The position numbers and the translations under genes were made by a program. Under the pieces are notes generated by a model, which was given only the letters and a program-made list of their open reading frames with translations, did not search any database and had not been told where the DNA came from. Of a stretch of DNA of 64,000 bases, positions 60,092 to 64,000 are shown piece after piece (within the stretch, counting starts at the first letter, position 1; every line of letters starts with the position of its first letter). Source of the stretch: Bagarius yarrelli (lineage: Eukaryota; Chordata; Actinopteri; Siluriformes; Sisoridae); the NCBI GenBank assembly GCA_005784505.1, contig VCAZ01000122.1:138284-202283 (forward strand). The letters run 5' to 3'.

Positions 60092-60976
60092 TAACCGGAG
60101 CTGGATTTGAGGAGGAAAGCGTTTCGTGCTCTTGCTCGGAATCTTCGCAGCTAAAAGGGGTGAAAAGAAACACGACCACACCGTCTCTCTCTCCCTCTCC
60201 CCTCTTTCTCCTTTTCCTTCTCAAGTACTTCACACAATAATGATAAAAAAATATATATTTTTTTTACCTGAACAAATATACACAAGCTAATTATTTACTT
60301 ACACCTGTCGATTTAATTATTTTAATATTACATTTAATCATATAATACAGAACACTGAATATTCAATTTTAATAATAAAACTCTATATATTTAACTGTAG
60401 TTTGGGGGATTTTTGGGACTAAAAAAACAAAAACTAAATAAAACAATTTTAATTGATACGAGTCCTATTATAATTAACATTTAGACAGAAATCAAAGGAT
60501 ATTTTTCAAATGTGTGGAAATTTTTTATTCTTTTTTTTTTATTTATTTAATGCTGTTAAAAAATAAGTTATTAAAATATATATATTTTTTAATATTTCAT
60601 ATTTACAAACAACACTAACGGGGAAATTATTTATTTTATTTAAAAATGTCTACTAAAATTTTCTAAAAACTTATTTTAGTTCAACAATTCCAAAAAGAAA
60701 CAACAAAGTTTTGGTTTTTATATATTTTTATAACAGCAATATTACATTACATCATACTAGCCGGAATTTTAGAAAACATTGTATGGACACGTTTCTACAT
60801 TTTACTTGCATTTGATTGGCCCTTAAAATAATATAAAATAAATCCCTGAAATGGTTTCATTTAAAGGTTGCTGTAATTCTGGTGTGGGTTCTGTTTTCTA
60901 CCTCTGCAGTGTTCGAGTTTTCATAATAGACGCCCTGCACCAAGTCTCCGATGGCACTGGAAATCAGCTCCACCAC
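56939..60976 (-). CDS. pdss2: Decaprenyl diphosphate synthase subunit 2, 3' five exons (partial)
   Basis: Exons, 5' to 3': 60902-60976, 59153-59314, 58901-59029, 58729-58764, 56939-57094, all phase 0, encoding the last 185 residues. Human PDSS2 is about 399. Recognisable stretches are VVELISSAIGDLVQGVYYEN, FLSHGALLAKSCQAAMELA, SLDSAPVVFH and SEARSALENIAIAVTRF. PDSS2 pairs with PDSS1 in the mitochondrial matrix to build the polyprenyl tail of coenzyme Q; subunit 2 lacks the Asp-rich catalytic motifs of subunit 1. The loop before the KLSVALWEDQ exon is shorter than in human. The 5' exons (including the GDFLLANAC segment) were not found up to 64000 and must lie beyond the window. Orientation relative to bend3 is as in human 6q21. 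Confidence 0.95.
57225..57775. repeat. pdss2: CTGTCTGGT-type minisatellite in the last pdss2 intron
   Basis: About 550 bp of 'gtctggtctgtctgatctgt' variants (CTGTCC, CTATCTGG, CTGACTCTGTC), a degenerate array of 9-10 bp units. Starts about 130 bp inside the intron. Confidence 0.85.
57938..57960. repeat. (CT)n microsatellite
   Basis: About eleven CT units in the last pdss2 intron. Confidence 0.9.
58296..58630 (+). mobile_element. Two SINE family B remnants in a pdss2 intron
   Basis: First at 58296-58450 with head 'agtggcagcacagtggtttg', B box 'gtgggtttgatttcc' and 'gggcccctgaacaaggccct'. Second at 58515-58630 with 'ctgggcccctgagcgaggcc' and 'tgccaaagtgccagaaatgt'. Confidence 0.78.
59892..59945. 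repeat. GA microsatellite
   Basis: GA run with two CAGA interruptions, in a pdss2 intron. Confidence 0.9.
60055..60088. repeat. (GT)n microsatellite
   Basis: About 17 GT units in a pdss2 intron. Confidence 0.92.
60200..60895. other. AT-rich pdss2 intron
   Basis: Nothing recognisable besides poly-A/T runs. Confidence 0.55.
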
Positions 60977-61145
60977 CTAAAACACAGAAACACACAACTC
61001 AAACCTTCTCCAACCCTCACAGGTGTAAACACACTGACGCCCGGCACTCGTTCTCTTTTATCAGGGGATAAACAATGACACCACACACTTATTAAACAGA
61101 TGGTCAGTCAAGAGTCTGTATAATAAAGGCTTCAGACATCTGGAC

Positions 61146-61146
<1 letters not shown>

Positions 61147-61187
<41 letters not shown>
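61147..61187. repeat. (AC)n microsatellite
   Basis: About 20 AC units upstream (gene sense) of the first visible pdss2 exon. Confidence 0.93.
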
Positions 61188-61188
<1 letters not shown>

Positions 61189-61189
61189 C

Positions 61190-62690
61190 CTAGCAAAAAG
61201 GTCTGAAAAGACCAGAAAGTGAGAAAGAAATCGAAGCAAGACAAGTGTTGTAAAGCTGCAAATGAAATTTGTGACATTTCACCAAGTTCACCAGGGGAAA
61301 GCCGTCGAGTCGGAGAACTCTCGCGTTACAAATCTGATTCCAAAACTGCAATCCGATCTCTTAACTCGGAATTAGGCATGTGGCGAGATTACATTTCACA
61401 CCGCCATAACCGACTGAACGTCTATCGCGGTTACATGATATTGTATTTGGTGGAGGAAAAAAATCAAAGTTACTTGCGTTTCAGCTGCATTTGTAAACGA
61501 ACTCCTCGCTCTGAGATACACTTCGGCTTTGACGTGGGTCCTTTACTTTTATTTTTTTGTTTCAAAACCTCTTTAAACTTTTAGACAGTGAACAGAATTA
61601 TAGACCATCTTCCAGGAAGGAGACGTTATCCGGGCAGACTCAAATCCCATAAACACTTCTACCACCTAAAAACCTCCAACCTTGTACTAGAATATCAAAT
61701 CAAGCCGCATGGTGAGGGGGTACTAAGCCTACGATTTGGGCGTTATTTACACTTACAAGTTCTGGATGTTGCTATTTTTAGTCATGCTTTTTCTTTCTGT
61801 TAATGGTGGACCTTACAATAGCAACAGGTTGACCCCCAGTCCCAAATTTCACACTTTTCAAGCTACATGAGAGATGTAATTAGTTTAGCAAGTTGATGGG
61901 TCTGCCCCGGGGCGCCATTCAGTGAGACTGACTGAGTCTGACTCAGATCTGGCTGGTGGTATCTAGAGAGCATTCTTATAAGGTTCCTAAAGTTTTTCAT
62001 TTATAGAAGCTCTTGCTGTACACCAAAAGCCTTATGGAATCGTCCAGATGCCATCTTGCTCCTATTACAGATGTTGTCCAAAAATGTGAGTTGAACATTT
62101 AAGAACATTGGTAACTTCAACATGCTGATGTCAACCGAATTATAGTAAAGGAAAGATTTTATGCTACCACATTTCAGAGCCCAACATAGAATTGGGCTGC
62201 GTTTTTTTTTTATCTAAAAAAAATCCTAAACCCATGCCCAGATCCTGGTTCCGAACCAGCCCCAAAAACCTTTCTGGGTACTAATGATGTCAGTGGGCGG
62301 AGCTTCCACCAAAGATCGGCGCAAGTTTGAGAGGTGCAATTTTTAAAAGCAGAGAGAGTAAAAAGACCAAGAAGTTTACAAGAATCAAATAGATCTGAAC
62401 CTTTTGTGATCGACAGAAGAGACCAACGCTCTTCTCACCATTAGTTTAACGAAGACGATCCAAATCAAACTAGAAAGTAGCGCGAGTAAAAAAAGCACAA
62501 ATATGAGACGATAGCGAGGAAATTGACAAGAGGAAGTTTTACCGATTCGCAGACCAGGCGGCCAACAGGTTCAAAATAAATCTTTAAAAAAGAATAAGGA
62601 AATAAATAAATTATATCTTTCTTAAATAGCTAGTGATGGCTAATGATATTTATCTAAAAAAAACTTTTTTTCCCCCAACAGTTTTGTGTT
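61190..62690. other. Unassigned sequence, probably pdss2 intron
   Basis: No pdss2 exon on the minus strand. A plus-strand open stretch at 61219-61584 has no recognised similarity and no splice support. 'atgcccagatcctggttccg' and 'ggtactaatgatgtcagtgg' suggest decayed repeat material. Confidence 0.4.
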
Positions 62691-62696
62691 AATGTT

Positions 62697-62990
62697 GTGT
62701 TTGTTTTTGATCTTACAAACCAGTATGGATCGAGACTTAAAGCACTTTTGAACGTTGCTGTGGATGAGGTTGCTGCCAAATACCTGTTGGAGGTGTGTTG
62801 GAAAATCTGGGTTTTGGATGGACTTGGAATTGGTGCGTTGCTTTTGCTGGAGAACCTGAGTGTGTATGTGTTTGCAGGGTCACTAAATGTTCGGATGGAA
62901 AGCGTCTGGGGTGTTTTCTTGAAGAACTCTAACATCCGTCAGCTGGAACTGGAAAACCGTGCCGGTCAGCATGTCGGTCAGCCCTTGTAG
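62697..62990 (+). other. Unidentified open segment, possible exon pair
   Basis: 97-codon frame including YGSRLKALLNVAVDEVAAKY and, later, ESVWGVFLKNSNIRQLELEN. GT follows LLE at about 62790, and 'gtatgtgtttgcag' precedes 62879, so a short 90-nt intron is conceivable. The sequence has a coding-like residue mix but matches nothing I know. Could be an unannotated gene or a transposon relic. Confidence 0.25.
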
Positions 62991-63084
62991 GAAAATGCTG
63001 CTGGGGAATGTTATTGCTGTTGAAAAAATGTTGTTAGTGTGTGTTCTGTGCAAAAGGATGGTGTTGGATAAATATCACATACAT

Positions 63085-63280
63085 TGAAATCTCTGGCATT
63101 TGGCAGATGCTGTTATTCCGAGCGATATTTCTGCAATTTTTTTATTTAACTGAGCAATTAAGGCTTAAGGGTCTTGCTCAGGGGCCCTGCAGTGGCAATT
63201 TGGTGGTGCTGGAAATTAAACCTCCAAATCTAACCAGCAGTCCAATGGTATAACCACTGAGCTACCAATTCACCCCATTT
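63085..63280 (-). mobile_element. SINE family B, inverted
   Basis: 'ctggcatttggcagatgctg', 'aagggtcttgctcaggggcc' and 'tggtataaccactgagctac' (inverted A box). Nearly full length. Confidence 0.82.
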
Positions 63281-63283
63281 AGT

Positions 63284-63512
63284 GTGTGTTGGATAGAGAA
63301 CATGGCGCGAGGGATTGTATCCAATCAAGAACTTCATCGTTTTGGTGGCAAACATAAGACAGAGTGTTTCCGCCAGGGAGATCAGACGCTGGCGTCCGTT
63401 TACCGAGGAGCGATGGAATTTAATGGAGTGTTTCACTGTTCTGCAGCAGAAAGTTGCACTCTACATATCTGGAAATATGAAAAACACATTAAAAAATGTT
63501 AAACAAAACTAG
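63284..63512 (+). other. Unidentified open segment in two overlapping frames
   Basis: Frame 1 (ATG at 63302) gives MARGIVSNQELHRFGGKHKT; frame 3 gives SVSAREIRRWRPFTEERWNL. Both stay open across about 200 bp with balanced residue use, which is unusual in this AT-rich window. No family recognised. Confidence 0.22.
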
Positions 63513-63727
63513 ACAGTGACTCTAAAATCCACCCAGTGCCTGTGCTTTTACCAAATTAACCCTAGTATCTATTTCACTCCATCCCTCCATCTCCAGCTCT
63601 CTTTTCCTCAGCTTTTTCATTACACTTTCCCGCCGTTTCTGAAAGAAGCGACTGTGGATGAGGACGTCTGAGAAGAAATTTTTTTTTTTTTTTGCGGTGG
63701 ATCAAGTACAGACACTTGTCTTTTTTT

Positions 63728-63733
<6 letters not shown>

Positions 63734-63767
<34 letters not shown>
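63734..63767. repeat. (AT)n microsatellite
   Basis: About 17 AT units after a T-run. Confidence 0.93.
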
Positions 63768-63878
63768 CATATTTAGTTACACAGCTCTATTTCTTTGGCT
63801 CGCTTTATTATTTTTTTTTCCTTTACTTTTCCTTACTCGCTAACTTTCATCTCCCTCTCTCTGTCTGTGCCCTTTAGG

Positions 63879-64000
63879 TAACCGGATCCTTGAGGAAATA
63901 TTGAGGCAATCCGACTCCTTCACCCAGAGCTGGAAAAGGACAATGCTCCTACAGTGTTACCAGATGTGCTGCCTCGAACACTCCGTACAGAGGAGACGTT
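63879..64000 (+). other. Possible 5' part of an exon running off the window
   Basis: 'ctgtctgtgccctttag' is acceptor-like and is followed by an uninterrupted frame to the end (NRILEEILRQSDSFTQSWKR then continuing). Not recognised; could belong with the open segments at 62697 and 63284. Confidence 0.22.

Noticed and set aside
60841..61078. Plus-strand frame of 75 codons at 60851-61078
   Set aside because: Antisense to the pdss2 exon at 60902-60976.

Overview
The window is vertebrate nuclear DNA, almost certainly from a teleost fish. Six protein-coding genes with vertebrate exon/intron structure can be read, separated by AT-rich spacers full of CA/GT, GA, GATA and AT microsatellites, minisatellites, tRNA-derived SINE remnants and dead Tc1/mariner copies. 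The SINE style and the two Tc1 families look ostariophysan, perhaps catfish, but I cannot name the species. No prokaryotic system, CRISPR array or viral gene is present.

Layout: 1-14.8 kb is gene-free and repeat-rich (a 38-bp satellite at 1.85-3.1 kb, a GATA tract, two copies of SINE family A, a Tc1 fossil at 9.1-10.0 kb). kcns3 (Kv9.3 modulatory potassium channel subunit) lies on the minus strand at 14.8-16.3 kb, with a probable non-coding first exon near 17.7 kb. wdr35/ift121 (IFT-A complex) fills 20.3-35.3 kb on the minus strand; I resolve 28 coding exons, including a 33-nt cassette microexon. matn3 (matrilin-3) follows on the minus strand at 36.9-43.7 kb; it has a Pro/Thr-rich extra exon, one EGF exon and a final U12-type AT-AC intron. 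mtres1 (C6orf203, mitochondrial RNA-binding factor) is on the plus strand at 46.0-47.4 kb. bend3 (four-BEN-domain repressor) is on the minus strand at 49.2-52.8 kb, with a CpG-rich first exon near 54.1 kb. The 3' five exons of pdss2 (coenzyme Q side-chain synthase subunit 2) lie on the minus strand at 56.9-61.0 kb; its 5' exons are outside the window.

The gene order joins two blocks that are separate in human: KCNS3-WDR35-MATN3 (chromosome 2p24) and MTRES1-BEND3-PDSS2 (chromosome 6q21). The junction falls between matn3 and mtres1, at about 43.7-45.5 kb. The genes do not form a pathway; they are independent housekeeping, ciliary, cartilage and neuronal genes.

Exon boundaries were placed by hand from GT/AG (or AT/AC) signals, reading-frame phase and my recall of the human proteins. 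Coding lengths sum to intact frames for wdr35, matn3, mtres1, bend3 and the visible part of pdss2. The most interesting items are the textbook U12 AT-AC intron in matn3, the wdr35 microexon at a known isoform site, the 36-bp coding minisatellite in matn3, UG-repeat-flanked splice sites, an orphan terminal-exon-like segment at 49.0 kb, a perfect 18-bp-arm hairpin at 54.65 kb and unassigned open segments in the last 1.4 kb.
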